From NCBI GenBank assembly GCA_900551995.1, contig URXW01000012.1, positions 1 through 41,551 of the forward strand: a stretch of DNA of 41,551 bases, in the 5' to 3' direction. The notes beneath the pieces are model-generated. The model saw nothing but the letters and a program-made list of their open reading frames with translations, was not told the DNA's origin and did not search any database. This document shows positions 34,138-41,551 of the stretch, one piece after another. The DNA comes from an uncultured Eubacteriales bacterium. GTDB taxonomy: Bacteria > Bacillota > Clostridia > Oscillospirales > Oscillospiraceae. Every line of letters begins with the position of its first letter. Positions within the stretch are counted from its first letter, which is position 1. Made by a program: the position numbers and the translations under genes.

Positions 34138-34865
34138 ACGATCTCCTCCTTTACCAGCACGGGGCCGTCGGTACAGATGCGCTTGCTGCCGTATTTCGTC
34201 CGGCAGGAGCAGCCCATGCACGCGCCGAAGCCGCAGCCCATGCGCTCCTCGAAGCTGAACTGTCCGGAGGTAGCGCAGCGGTCGTACACCGCGTGGAGCA
34301 TAGGCTCGGGACCGCAGGTGTAGAGGTAGGTATAAGGCTCCGCCAGAGCCATGCCGTCGGTGACAAGACCGGGGATACCGTCGCTGCCGTCGGCGGTGAG
34401 GACGAGGACGTTCACCCCCAGAGCGCGGAAGTCCTCCACGAGAAATTCCTCCTGGGCGCGGTTGAAGCCCAGCACCGCCGTGACACGCCTGCCCTGCGCC
34501 GTCAGGCGTTTGGCGAGGCCGTACAGGGGCGGGATGCCCACGCCGCCGCCCACCAGCAGGGGATGCGCTCCGGCGGGGGCGAGGTCGTAGCCGTTGCCGA
34601 GGCCGGTGAGCACGTCCAGCACCGCGCCCACGGGCAGGTGGGTCATGTGCTCTGTGCCGTGACCCAAGACCTTGTAGATCAGCGTCAGCTCGCCCGCCTG
34701 CCAGTCGCACACGGAGATGGGGCGGCGGAGAAAGAAGCCGTCCAGCTTGATGTTGACGAACTGGCCGGGGGCGGTGACGGCGGAGACGTCGCCGCCCAGC
34801 CGCAGGCGGTAGATGCCCTGAGACAGCGGCGCGTTTTCCAGAATTTTCAGCGATACCTGTTTCAT
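34131..34865 (-). CDS. pyrK: Dihydroorotate dehydrogenase electron-transfer subunit
   Basis: A 244-residue FAD/[2Fe-2S] protein that passes electrons from PyrD to NAD. FAD-binding motif RRPISVCDWQ, the nucleotide-binding glycines in LLVGGGVGIPPLYGLAKRL, and a C-terminal cluster site with cysteines in MGCGFGACMGCSC and KRICTDGP are all visible. The ATG at 34863-34865 overlaps the pyrC stop by four bases. The length is typical. Confidence 0.94.
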   Translation of the reverse strand: MKQVSLKILENAPLSQGIYRLRLGGDVSAVTAPGQFVNIKLDGFFLRRPISVCDWQAGELTLIYKVLGHGTEHMTHLPVGAVLDVLTGLGNGYDLAPAGAHPLLVGGGVGIPPLYGLAKRLTAQGRRVTAVLGFNRAQEEFLVEDFRALGVNVLVLTADGSDGIPGLVTDGMALAEPYTYLYTCGPEPMLHAVYDRCATSGQFSFEERMGCGFGACMGCSCRTKYGSKRICTDGPVLVKEEIVW

Positions 34866-36124
34866 GTGGCGGCTCCCTTCGTGGAAAGTGTTCCGTCGCT
34901 CCAAGCGACCTTGCCGTTCGAAACAGTCAGCAGGCAGCGTCCCTGTACCGTCCAGCCGGCGAAGGGCGTGGCGCGTCCCATGGACTGAAATTCCTCCGGG
35001 TCGATGACGTATGATGCGTTGAGATCGAACACCGTGAAGTCGGTGACGGCGGAAGCGGTCACGCCGGTGGGGACGCCGAAGCGGCGGCAGGGGTTGGTGT
35101 GGAGCAGCTCCACCAGCTTCTCCAGTGAGAGGATCCCCGGCTTCACAAGGTAGGTGTACAGCAGGGGGAACGCCGTCTCGATGCCCACAATGCCCATGGC
35201 ACTCTTTTCCAGCCCGCGGCTCTTTTCCTCCGCGCTGTGGGGGGCGTGATCCGTGGCGATCATGTCGATGGTGCCGTCCGTCAGACCCGCCAGCAGTGCT
35301 TCCCGGTCGGACTTGTCCCGGAGCGGGGGGTTCATCTTGAAGCGGCCGTCCTCCTCCAGCTGAGAGTCGTCCAGCAGCAGGTAGTGGGGAGCCGTCTCGC
35401 AGGTGACATCCAGCCCCTCTGCCTTTGCCTGACGGAGCAGGGCGACGCTCTCCTTGGCGGAGATGTGGCAGACGTGGTAGGAGCAGCCCGTCTCCCGCAC
35501 CAGCTCCAGATCGCGCTGGATCTGCCGCCACTCGCTCTCCGAGCAGATGCCCCGGTGTCCGTGGGCGCGGGCGTAGGCACCGTCGTGGATATAGCCGCCC
35601 CGCAGGAGGCTGTTGTCCTCGCAGTGCGCCACGATGAGCTTGCCGAGGTGTTTCGCCGTCTCCATGGCGCGGCGCATCATGCCGTCGCTCTGGACGCCCC
35701 TGCCGTCGTCGGAGAAGGCGACCACATAGGGAGATAGCTCCTCCAGCGCAGACAGCTCCGTGCCCTGCTGTCCCACGGTGATGGCACCGTAGGGGAGGAC
35801 GCGGATGGAGGCGTCCCGGCGGATGATGTCGAGCTGCTGCCGCAGGTGCGCCGCGCTGTCCGGCACGGGGTTCAGGTTGGGCATGGCGCAGACGGCGGTA
35901 TAGCCGCCCCGTGCCGCCGCCAGCGTGCCGGTGCGGATCGTCTCTTTATAAGAAAAACCCGGCTCTCGCAGATGTACGTGTACATCGACAAAGCCGGGTA
36001 ATAGGATAAAAGAGGAATTCTGTCCCTTGGAGGAAAAAACACGATCTCCAATGGAAACAGGGAACGCGCCGCCGGAAAAGGTATCCTGCGGCAGCGTCAG
36101 GGCGTCTCCCCAAGATAACGACAT
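34862..36124 (-). CDS. pyrC: Dihydroorotase
   Basis: A 420-residue class I dihydroorotase that closes carbamoyl-aspartate to dihydroorotate. The metal site starts with FVDVHVHLREPGFSYKET; later ligands lie in VAHCEDNSL, YHVCHISAKES and MIATDHAPHSAEEKS. The ATG at 36122-36124 has GGAGG twelve bases upstream; a GTG three codons earlier is too close to that site. It is the first gene of the pyr operon, reading from a strong promoter only about 30 bases away. Confidence 0.93.
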   Translation of the reverse strand: MSLSWGDALTLPQDTFSGGAFPVSIGDRVFSSKGQNSSFILLPGFVDVHVHLREPGFSYKETIRTGTLAAARGGYTAVCAMPNLNPVPDSAAHLRQQLDIIRRDASIRVLPYGAITVGQQGTELSALEELSPYVVAFSDDGRGVQSDGMMRRAMETAKHLGKLIVAHCEDNSLLRGGYIHDGAYARAHGHRGICSESEWRQIQRDLELVRETGCSYHVCHISAKESVALLRQAKAEGLDVTCETAPHYLLLDDSQLEEDGRFKMNPPLRDKSDREALLAGLTDGTIDMIATDHAPHSAEEKSRGLEKSAMGIVGIETAFPLLYTYLVKPGILSLEKLVELLHTNPCRRFGVPTGVTASAVTDFTVFDLNASYVIDPEEFQSMGRATPFAGWTVQGRCLLTVSNGKVAWSDGTLSTKGAAT

Positions 36125-36140
36125 TTTCTTCACCGTCCTC

Positions 36141-36182
36141 CGAAATTTTTGCTATGATACCATGCGGCACCACCGTTGTCAA
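36141..36182 (-). promoter_or_regulatory. Promoter and initial transcribed region of the pyr operon
   Basis: Perfect TTGACA (36182-36177) and TATCAT (36159-36154) with a 17-base spacer. The bases after the -10 box read AGCAAAAATTTCGGAGG, so transcripts starting 7-8 bases downstream would begin AAUUUC and reach GGAGG at once. The leader is only about 23 nt, too short for a PyrR-type attenuator. The AAUUU start resembles the E. coli pyrBI initial sequence, where UTP-dependent slippage controls expression; the same is suggested here. Confidence 0.75.
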
Positions 36183-36234
36183 GGGGGGAATGTGAGGTAT
36201 TAGAAAAGCGTATAACTTAGCAGAGGGGGAGAGG

Positions 36235-36263
36235 TTGACACCGGGGAGGAAAAATGATACACT
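36235..36263 (+). promoter_or_regulatory. Promoter of the degV-family gene
   Basis: Perfect TTGACA (36235-36240) and TACACT (36258-36263), 17-base spacer. It is divergent from the pyr promoter, about 50 bases away. The leader would be about 40 nt with GGAGG before the ATG at 36312. Confidence 0.75.
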
Positions 36264-36311
36264 GCCAGCGTTAGTTGTTCATTAAATACGACCGTATGGA
36301 GGATATAGAAT

Positions 36312-37145
36312 ATGGATCAGATTCGTATTGTGGCGGATTCCAGCTGCGATCTTCTCACGCTGCCGGGGGTGGACTTCGTCAGCGTGCCCCTGACCATCCG
36401 CACGGACACGGAGGAATTCTGCGACGACGCAGCCCTCGACGTGGGCGAGATGGTGGCGGTGCTCCGCAACACCAAGGGACGCTCTTACAGCGCGTGTCCC
36501 AACATTTCCGATTGGGAGGACGCCTTCGGCGAAAGCGGCGACGTGGTCGCCTTTACCATCACCAGCAGCCTCTCCGGAAGCCACAGCACCGCCTGCGCCG
36601 CGAAGCAGCACTGCGAGGAGCGGGACCCGTCCCGCCGCATTTACGTGGTGGATACGCTGTCCGCAGGACCGGAGACGGCACTGCTGATGGAGAAGGCGGT
36701 GGCTGTGATGCACGGGGGCGGAGATTTTGACGATGTGTGCCGGGAGGTGGAGGCGTACCGGAAGGAGACGCACCTGCTGTTCGCGCTGGAGTCCATGCAC
36801 AACCTTGCACAGAACGGGCGGGTCAGCAAGCTGGCGGCGACCATGGCGGGGGTGCTCGGTATCCGCGCCGTGGGGCAGGCCAGCGAGGAGGGGACGCTGG
36901 AGATGCTGGAGAAGTGCCGCGGACTGCGAAAGACGCGGGAGTTCATGCTGTCCGCCATGGAGAAGCTGGGGTATAAAGGCGGGCGCGTGCGGCTGGGACA
37001 CTGCCAGAACGCGGCTCTCGCGCTGGAGCTTTCCACGGAGATACAGCAGCGGTTCCCCGGCGCGGAGGTGAAAAGCTATCCCCTGCGGGGACTGTGCAGC
37101 TACTACGCCGAGAAGGGCGGCATCATGCTGGGGTTTGAGGGGTAA
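36312..37145 (+). CDS. DegV family fatty-acid-binding protein
   Basis: A 277-residue cytoplasmic protein of the DegV/FakB family, which binds fatty acids and in some bacteria presents them to a fatty-acid kinase. It begins IRIVADSSCDLLTL, the usual DegV start, followed by VPLTIRTDTEEFCDD, SACPNISDWEDAF and TITSSLSGSHSTACAA, which contact the acyl chain and carboxylate in known members. VVDTLSAGPETALLMEKAV and SMHNLAQNGRVSKL are conserved as well. The length is normal. It is a single-gene unit with its own promoter; the ligand and partner kinase are not visible here. Confidence 0.9.
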   Translation: MDQIRIVADSSCDLLTLPGVDFVSVPLTIRTDTEEFCDDAALDVGEMVAVLRNTKGRSYSACPNISDWEDAFGESGDVVAFTITSSLSGSHSTACAAKQHCEERDPSRRIYVVDTLSAGPETALLMEKAVAVMHGGGDFDDVCREVEAYRKETHLLFALESMHNLAQNGRVSKLAATMAGVLGIRAVGQASEEGTLEMLEKCRGLRKTREFMLSAMEKLGYKGGRVRLGHCQNAALALELSTEIQQRFPGAEVKSYPLRGLCSYYAEKGGIMLGFEG

Positions 37146-37154
37146 GCGCAGACC

Positions 37155-37183
37155 TTGACAGGGGGTGCGACAGCTGGTATAGT
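37155..37183 (+). promoter_or_regulatory. Promoter of trxB
   Basis: Perfect TTGACA (37155-37160) and TATAGT (37178-37183), 17-base spacer, TGG extended -10. It starts ten bases after the degV-family stop, so trxB is a separate unit. Confidence 0.8.
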
Positions 37184-37224
37184 CCCAGTAGAGAAGTCGT
37201 CCGGGGGACGGCAAGGAGGTCACT

Positions 37225-38157
37225 ATGGAGCACATTTATGATATGGTCATCGTAGGCGGAGGCCCCGCCGGGTACACCGCCGCACTGTATGCCGCCAGAA
37301 GCGGACTGTCCACGGTGGTGCTGGAAAAGCTCTCCGCCGGAGGGCAGATGGCGTTGACGGAGCAGATCGACAACTACCCCGGCTTTGCAGAGGGGATCGA
37401 CGGCTTTACGCTGGGGGAGAGGATGCAGCAGGGGGCGGAGCGGTTCGGCGCGGTCACGGAGCTGGCGGAGGTCTGTAGGGCAGAGCTTTCCGGCGCGGTG
37501 AAGGTGCTGGACACCGGAGACGAGGTGTTCCGCGGGCGCACGGTGGTCATCGCCACCGGCGCGGTGCCCCGGACGCTGGGCGTTCCCGGCGAGGAGGAGC
37601 TGGTGGGCAGAGGCGTACACTACTGCGCCGCCTGCGACGGTGCCTTCTACCGGGACAAGACTGTGGCGGTGGTGGGCGGCGGCAACTCCGCTGCGGCGGA
37701 CGCGCTGACGCTGTCGCGTATCGCCAGGAAGGTCTATTTGATCCACCGCCGCGGCAGCCTGCGGGCGACGAAGGTGTATCACGAGATGCTGATGAGCGCG
37801 CCCAACGTGGAGTTCTGCTGGAACAGCACCGTCTCTGCATTGCAGCACGGAGAGCGTCTGACGGGACTGCGGCTGCGGGAGGTGCAGACGGGAGCGGAGC
37901 GGGACATCGCCTGTGACGGTGTGTTCGTCAGCGTGGGGCGCGTCCCGGCGACGGAGCTGTTCCGGGAGGAGCTGACGCTGGACGAGTCCGGCTACATCGT
38001 GGCGGACGAGTCCACCCGCACGAGATTGCCCGGTGTGTTCGCCGTGGGAGATGTGCGTACCAAGGCGTTGCGGCAGGTGGTCACCGCCGTCGCCGACGGC
38101 GCGGTGGCGGTACACTACGCGGAGGCGTATCTGGCGGAGAGACTGCACATACAGTAG
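37225..38157 (+). CDS. trxB: Thioredoxin reductase
   Basis: A 310-residue FAD flavoprotein that reduces thioredoxin-like proteins with NADPH. FAD motif VGGGPAGYTAALYAARSGLS, redox pair C134-A-A-C137 (HYCAACDG), second nucleotide motif VGGGNSAAADALTL and the C-terminal FAD segment GVFAVGDVRTKALRQV. AAGGAGG lies before the ATG. It converges on nrdD, which carries a CxxC redoxin domain that could be its substrate; a free thioredoxin is not encoded in the window. Confidence 0.95.
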   Translation: MEHIYDMVIVGGGPAGYTAALYAARSGLSTVVLEKLSAGGQMALTEQIDNYPGFAEGIDGFTLGERMQQGAERFGAVTELAEVCRAELSGAVKVLDTGDEVFRGRTVVIATGAVPRTLGVPGEEELVGRGVHYCAACDGAFYRDKTVAVVGGGNSAAADALTLSRIARKVYLIHRRGSLRATKVYHEMLMSAPNVEFCWNSTVSALQHGERLTGLRLREVQTGAERDIACDGVFVSVGRVPATELFREELTLDESGYIVADESTRTRLPGVFAVGDVRTKALRQVVTAVADGAVAVHYAEAYLAERLHIQ

Positions 38158-38172
38158 GGGCTTATCGACACG

Positions 38173-38217
38173 CAAGGACGCGGCAGGCATTTGGCACCTG
38201 CCGCGTCCTTGTATTTT
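38173..38217 (+). terminator. Terminator after trxB
   Basis: CAAGGACGCGGCAGG (38173-38187) pairs perfectly with 38197-38211 (15 bp, 9-base loop), followed by TATTTTT. It also lies just beyond the minus-strand nrdD stop (38240) but has no T-run on that side. Confidence 0.9.
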
Positions 38218-38239
38218 TATGTGTCCTTATGGATAGGGG

Positions 38240-40600
38240 TCAGTGGGCACGCTGCTTCAAAAACTCTTTGATTTTCGCGACGCCGGTGTAGAGCTGGGGC
38301 GTATCCCCCCAGACCACCAGCGTGGGAGCCTGCGTCAAGCCGAGGGAGGTCGCCTCGGTCATGTGCTGCTCCACGTCCCACTCCTCATAGGGGACGCCCG
38401 CCTTTTGCAGCAGCGGCTTCACGGCGCGGCAGTTGGGGCAGGTGGCGGTGACAAACAGGGTGCAGCGGTCACCGGCAGGGCGGGACACCTCCGGCTGCGC
38501 CGCGGCGGGGCGGGCGGAGGGGCAGATGGCGTCATCGTTTACCTGATACGTCTTTCTGTCCTGATACTCTTGGCTCTTGCCGTCGTTCCAGTTCTGCACC
38601 GGGCGGTAGTAGCCGGTGATGCGGCTGTATACCTCCGCCTTTTTGCCGCAGACCGGGCAGGTGAAGTGCTCGCCCGCCAGATAGCCGTGGTCGGCGCAGA
38701 TGGAGTAGGTGGGGGACAGGGTGTAGTAGGGCAGCTCGTAGTTCTCCGCGATCTTACGCACCAGCGCGGCGGCGGACTGCCAGCTGGGCAGCTTCTCGCC
38801 CAGGAAGGCGTGGAACACCGTGCCGCTGGTGTACAGCGTTTGCAGCTTGTCCTGCACGTCCAGAGCGGCGAAGATGTCCTCCGTGTACCCCACGGGCAGG
38901 TGGCTGGAGTTGGTGTAATAGGGGGTGGCACCCTCGTGGGCGGTGATGATGTCGGGGTAACGCTGCTTGTCGTGCTTGGCGAGGCGGTAGGAGGTGGATT
39001 CGGCGGGGGTGGCCTCCAGATTATAGAGGTCGCCGTACTGCTCCTGATAGTCACTGAGACGCTCGCGCATGTGGTTGAGGACGCGGACGGCGAAGTCCTG
39101 CGCCTCCTCGTGGGTCAGATCCTTCCGCAGCCATGCGGCGTTCAGACCGGCCTCGTTCATGCCCACCAGACCGATGGTGGAGAAGTGGTTGTCGAAGCTG
39201 CCCAGATACCGCTTGGTGTAGGGGTACAGCCCCTCGTTCATCAGACGCCCGATGGTGGTGCGCTTGATCTTCAGGCTCCGCGCCGCCACGTCCATCATGT
39301 GGTCGAGGCGGGAGAAGAACTCCCCTTCGTTCCGGGAGAGGTAGGCGATACGGGGCAGGTTGATGGTCACCACGCCCACGGAGCCGGTGGACTCGCCGCT
39401 GCCGAAGAAGCCGCCGCTCTTTTTACGCAGCTCCCGCAGGTCGAGGCGGAGGCGGCAGCACATGGAGCGGACGTCGCTGGGCTCCATGTCGGAGTTGATG
39501 TAGTTGGAGAAGTAGGGGGTGCCGAACTTGGAGGTCATCTCGAAGAGCAGGCGGTTGTTCTCCGTCTCGCCCCAGTCGAAGTCCTTGGTGATGGAGTAGG
39601 TGGGGATGGGGTACTGGAAGCCGCGGCCGTTGGCGTCGCCCTCGATCATCACCTCGATGAAGGCTTTGTTGACCATGTCCATCTCCGGTTGGCAGTCGCC
39701 GTAGGTGAAGTCCATGGGCTTGCCGCCCACGATGCAGGGCTGCTCCGCCAAGTCGGCGGGCACCGTCCAGTCCAGCGTGATATTGGAGAAGGGAGCCTGA
39801 GTACCCCAGCGGCTGGGGGTGTTGACGCCGTAGACGAAGCTCTCGATACAGTGCTTGACATCCTCGAACGCCAGCTTGTCCGTGCGGACGAAGGGGGCGA
39901 GGTACGTGTCGAAGCTGGAGAACGCCTGCGCGCCCGCCCACTCGTTCTGCATGATGCCAAGGAAGTTCACCATCTGGTTGCAGAGGGTGGCCAGATGCTT
40001 GGCAGGTGCGCTGGTGATCTTGCCGGGGATGCCGCCCAGACCCTCCTGAATGAGCTGCTTCAGGCTCCAGCCGGCGCAGTAGCCGGTGAGCATGGACAGG
40101 TCGTGGATGTGGATGTCCGCGTTGCGGTGGGCGTCGCCGATCTCGTCGTCGTAGATCTCGCTGAGCCAGTAGTTGGCGGTGATGGCACCGGAGTTGGACA
40201 AAATCAGTCCGCCCACGGAGTAGGTGACGGTGGAGTTCTCCTTCACCCGCCAGTCGGACACCTTCAGATAGCCGTCCACCAGTCCCTTGTAGTCCAGAAT
40301 GGTGGAGCTCATGTTTCGCAGCTTCTCCCGGTTCTTGCGGTAGAGGATATACGCCTTGGCGACATCGGCGTAGCCCGCCCGCTGGAGGACGGCCTCTACG
40401 CTGTCCTGAATGGTCTCCACGCCGATGCGCTCGTCCCTGATCTTCCCGGCGTAGTCCGCCGTGACCTGCAGAGCCAGCAGGTCGATGACATCGGGGGTGT
40501 AGGGGATGCCGGTGGCGTCGAATGCCTTCATAATGGCGTTAGAGATGCGGCTGATGTTAAATTCGGCGGTGTGACCGTCGCGCTTGATGACTTTATACAT
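38240..40600 (-). CDS. nrdD: Anaerobic ribonucleoside-triphosphate reductase with C-terminal redoxin domain
   Basis: A 786-residue class III ribonucleotide reductase that makes dNTPs without oxygen using a glycyl radical. Residues about 1-90 are an ATP cone (MYKVIKRDGHTAEFNISRI). The catalytic barrel follows. The zinc site is ICADHGY...CPVC, and the glycyl radical loop is SRITGYYRPVQNWNDGK with G663. Most homologues end soon after this loop, but here a linker rich in Ala and Pro leads to a glutaredoxin/thioredoxin-like domain (about 708-786) with C721-P-N-C724 and the cis-Pro segment LTQAPTLVV. The fused domain is a likely built-in electron donor. The ATG at 40598-40600 has AAGGAG upstream. 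It follows nrdG by 47 bases, with an NrdR-like box between. Confidence 0.94.
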   Translation of the reverse strand: MYKVIKRDGHTAEFNISRISNAIMKAFDATGIPYTPDVIDLLALQVTADYAGKIRDERIGVETIQDSVEAVLQRAGYADVAKAYILYRKNREKLRNMSSTILDYKGLVDGYLKVSDWRVKENSTVTYSVGGLILSNSGAITANYWLSEIYDDEIGDAHRNADIHIHDLSMLTGYCAGWSLKQLIQEGLGGIPGKITSAPAKHLATLCNQMVNFLGIMQNEWAGAQAFSSFDTYLAPFVRTDKLAFEDVKHCIESFVYGVNTPSRWGTQAPFSNITLDWTVPADLAEQPCIVGGKPMDFTYGDCQPEMDMVNKAFIEVMIEGDANGRGFQYPIPTYSITKDFDWGETENNRLLFEMTSKFGTPYFSNYINSDMEPSDVRSMCCRLRLDLRELRKKSGGFFGSGESTGSVGVVTINLPRIAYLSRNEGEFFSRLDHMMDVAARSLKIKRTTIGRLMNEGLYPYTKRYLGSFDNHFSTIGLVGMNEAGLNAAWLRKDLTHEEAQDFAVRVLNHMRERLSDYQEQYGDLYNLEATPAESTSYRLAKHDKQRYPDIITAHEGATPYYTNSSHLPVGYTEDIFAALDVQDKLQTLYTSGTVFHAFLGEKLPSWQSAAALVRKIAENYELPYYTLSPTYSICADHGYLAGEHFTCPVCGKKAEVYSRITGYYRPVQNWNDGKSQEYQDRKTYQVNDDAICPSARPAAAQPEVSRPAGDRCTLFVTATCPNCRAVKPLLQKAGVPYEEWDVEQHMTEATSLGLTQAPTLVVWGDTPQLYTGVAKIKEFLKQRAH

Positions 40601-40628
40601 GGTCGTTCTCCTTTTTCTCTCTATTTTC

Positions 40629-40644
40629 ACCCTATATACAGTGT
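40629..40644 (-). promoter_or_regulatory. NrdR-like box between nrdG and nrdD
   Basis: On the minus strand the 16 bases 40644-40629 read ACACTGTATATAGGGT, matching 14 of 16 positions of the palindromic NrdR consensus ACACWATATATWGTGT. It lies 29 bases before the nrdD ATG. NrdR is the usual ribonucleotide reductase repressor; its gene is not in the window. Confidence 0.6.
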
Positions 40645-40647
40645 CGT

Positions 40648-41337
40648 CTATTGTCCGCGTATCTCGGTGGCGGGGATATATGGCAAAACGCTGTCTCGCA
40701 GCGCGGAAATGGCTTCGTCCGTCAGAGGTGCGACGCCGGTGCCCAGCAGCGCGCCGGGGTCAACGAAGGGCTGGAGAAAGTACCGCTTGGCTCCTTGCAG
40801 CCATTGGCCGATCTCGACCATCGCCTCCGGCGTGTGCAGCGGGGCGCAGACGGTGGTGCGGAATTCGTAGTCCACGGTGCCTTGCAGCAGCAGCGCGGCA
40901 CTCTCCTGCACCGGGGACAGGAGGTCTATGCCGCCGCAGGTTCGGGGGTAGAGGGCGGGGCTGTTTTTAATGTCCATCGCCACGTAGTCCAGCAGCCCCT
41001 CCCGCACAAGTGCGTCCAGCATGGCGGGATTCGTGCCGTTGGTGTCCAGCTTGGTGCGGAAGCCCAGCCCACGGATGCGGCGGAGCAGCTGGGGCAGCTC
41101 CCGGTGGAGCGTCGGCTCGCCGCCGGAGATGCACACGCCGTCCAGCTTGCTGCGCCGCGTGTGCAGGAAGGACAGCAGGGCGTCCTCGGAAAGAGCGTCC
41201 GGTGCATCCGCCGGCAGCACAAGGGACGGGTTGTGGCAGTAGGGGCAGCGCAGGTTGCAGCCGGTGAGGAACACGGTGCACGCCACATAGCCGGGGAAAT
41301 CCAGCAGCGAAAGCTGCCGCAGTCCGCCGATCCGCAT
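40648..41337 (-). CDS. nrdG: Anaerobic ribonucleotide reductase activating protein (radical SAM)
   Basis: A 229-residue radical SAM enzyme that installs the glycyl radical on NrdD. The [4Fe-4S] motif C-x3-C-x2-C is in TGCNLRCPYCHNP; the SAM-contacting GGE motif is CISGGEPTL, and LDTNGTNP follows. The N-terminal GLRQLSLLDFPGYVACTVFL fits the longer NrdG subgroup, which resembles pyruvate formate-lyase activases. I chose the ATG at 41335-41337, with GGAGAGGGG upstream; the frame stays open to 41445 but passes through the promoter. It is the first gene of the nrdG-nrdD operon. Confidence 0.92.
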   Translation of the reverse strand: MRIGGLRQLSLLDFPGYVACTVFLTGCNLRCPYCHNPSLVLPADAPDALSEDALLSFLHTRRSKLDGVCISGGEPTLHRELPQLLRRIRGLGFRTKLDTNGTNPAMLDALVREGLLDYVAMDIKNSPALYPRTCGGIDLLSPVQESAALLLQGTVDYEFRTTVCAPLHTPEAMVEIGQWLQGAKRYFLQPFVDPGALLGTGVAPLTDEAISALRDSVLPYIPATEIRGQ

Positions 41338-41374
41338 GGTGCACCACCCCTCTCCGTAAACAGATGTCCTACCC

Positions 41375-41403
41375 AGTATACAATGCGATGTGCCCGGTGT
41401 CAA
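41375..41403 (-). promoter_or_regulatory. Promoter of nrdG-nrdD
   Basis: Perfect TTGACA (41403-41398) and TATACT (41380-41375) with 17-base spacing. An NrdR-like box lies directly upstream (41410-41425), and a weaker one covers the -10 region (41371-41386, 11 of 16 positions). Confidence 0.8.
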
Positions 41404-41409
41404 TACAAA

Positions 41410-41425
41410 ACACAAGATATTGTGG
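41410..41425. promoter_or_regulatory. NrdR-like box upstream of the nrdG promoter
   Basis: ACACAAGATATTGTGG matches 14 of 16 positions of the NrdR consensus ACACWATATATWGTGT. It ends seven bases before the -35 box. Two boxes near a promoter is the usual NrdR arrangement; the second, over the -10 box, is weaker, with centres about 39 bases apart. Confidence 0.6.
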
Positions 41426-41497
41426 ATTTTTGTGGAAAAGGGCACAGTATTTCGTGCGGCTGCGCCGTACCGTGCGGAAAGGCGAAATAATGCCGGT

Positions 41498-41526
41498 ATT
41501 TACGTGCCGCGAAGCGGCACGTAAAT
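41498..41526. repeat. GAA-capped palindrome at the window end
   Basis: ATTTACGTGCCGC (41498-41510) pairs perfectly with 41514-41526 around the loop GAA. It resembles the 53-89 hairpin in having a long perfect stem and a C-GAA-G cap. Nothing protein-coding is evident in 41426-41551; the structure is either the terminator of a neighbour outside the window or a dispersed palindrome. Confidence 0.5.
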
Positions 41527-41551
41527 ATTCGCTTCGCTCCACGCACGCCTT

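Noticed and set aside
33220..34710. Extended 496-codon form of pyrD
   Set aside because: Residues before MVNTSVTLCG are Arg/Pro/Gly-rich and lie over pyrK; the internal ATG has a strong ribosome binding site.
38243..40870. Plus-strand open frame of 875 codons opposite nrdD
   Set aside because: It is a Val/Gly/Ala-rich shadow of nrdD without recognisable domains or start signals.

Overview
The window looks like chromosomal DNA from an anaerobic, high-GC gut Firmicute, most likely an Oscillospiraceae/Ruminococcaceae-type Clostridium. Support comes from a class III (oxygen-sensitive) ribonucleotide reductase, strong AGGAGG ribosome binding sites, sigma-A promoters with TGn-extended -10 boxes, a YesM/YesN-type two-component system and Firmicute-type GalT2, at roughly 60% GC. 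The species call is inference. I see no tRNA, rRNA, CRISPR array, insertion sequence or phage gene.

Layout. (1) 1-3240: a minus-strand ABC importer of the TrpXYZ-like class (binding lipoprotein, permease, ATPase), preceded by a leader holding a 42-codon Tyr/Phe-rich small ORF and an intrinsic terminator. (2) 3490-7392: a secreted beta-helix surface protein, then an M24B (aminopeptidase P type) peptidase. (3) 7391-10576: a minus-strand pair made of an orphan extracellular binding lipoprotein and a membrane-anchored LuxR-type regulator. (4) 10707-15980: a 1730-residue secreted protein with a transglutaminase-like domain, many Ig/MBG-like repeats and two C-terminal peptidoglycan-binding domains. 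(5) 16152-20041: mglBAC, a galactose/glucose ABC importer. (6) 20040-30477: one long apparent transcription unit with a YesN-type response regulator, a YesM-type histidine kinase, two further sugar-binding proteins, then the whole Leloir pathway galK-galT-galE-galM. (7) 30503-36182: a minus-strand pyrimidine operon pyrC-pyrK-pyrD-pyrF-pyrE-pyrB-pyrI from a strong promoter with a very short leader. (8) 36235-38211: a DegV protein and thioredoxin reductase, each with its own consensus promoter. (9) 38240-41425: minus-strand nrdG-nrdD, the NrdD carrying a C-terminal redoxin domain, with NrdR-like boxes before both genes.

How the genes work together. Regions 5 and 6 form a self-contained galactose module: import by MglBAC, sensing by the kinase/regulator and accessory binding proteins, and catabolism to UDP-glucose and glucose-1-phosphate. 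Region 7 makes UMP from carbamoyl phosphate (carAB is not in the window). Regions 8 and 9 bring thioredoxin reductase beside a ribonucleotide reductase that carries its own CxxC domain, which suggests a redoxin-dependent electron supply. The two large surface proteins and the binding-protein/LuxR pair are the least explained parts. Base pairing in hairpins and promoter spacings were read by eye; functional statements about small RNA elements are inference.
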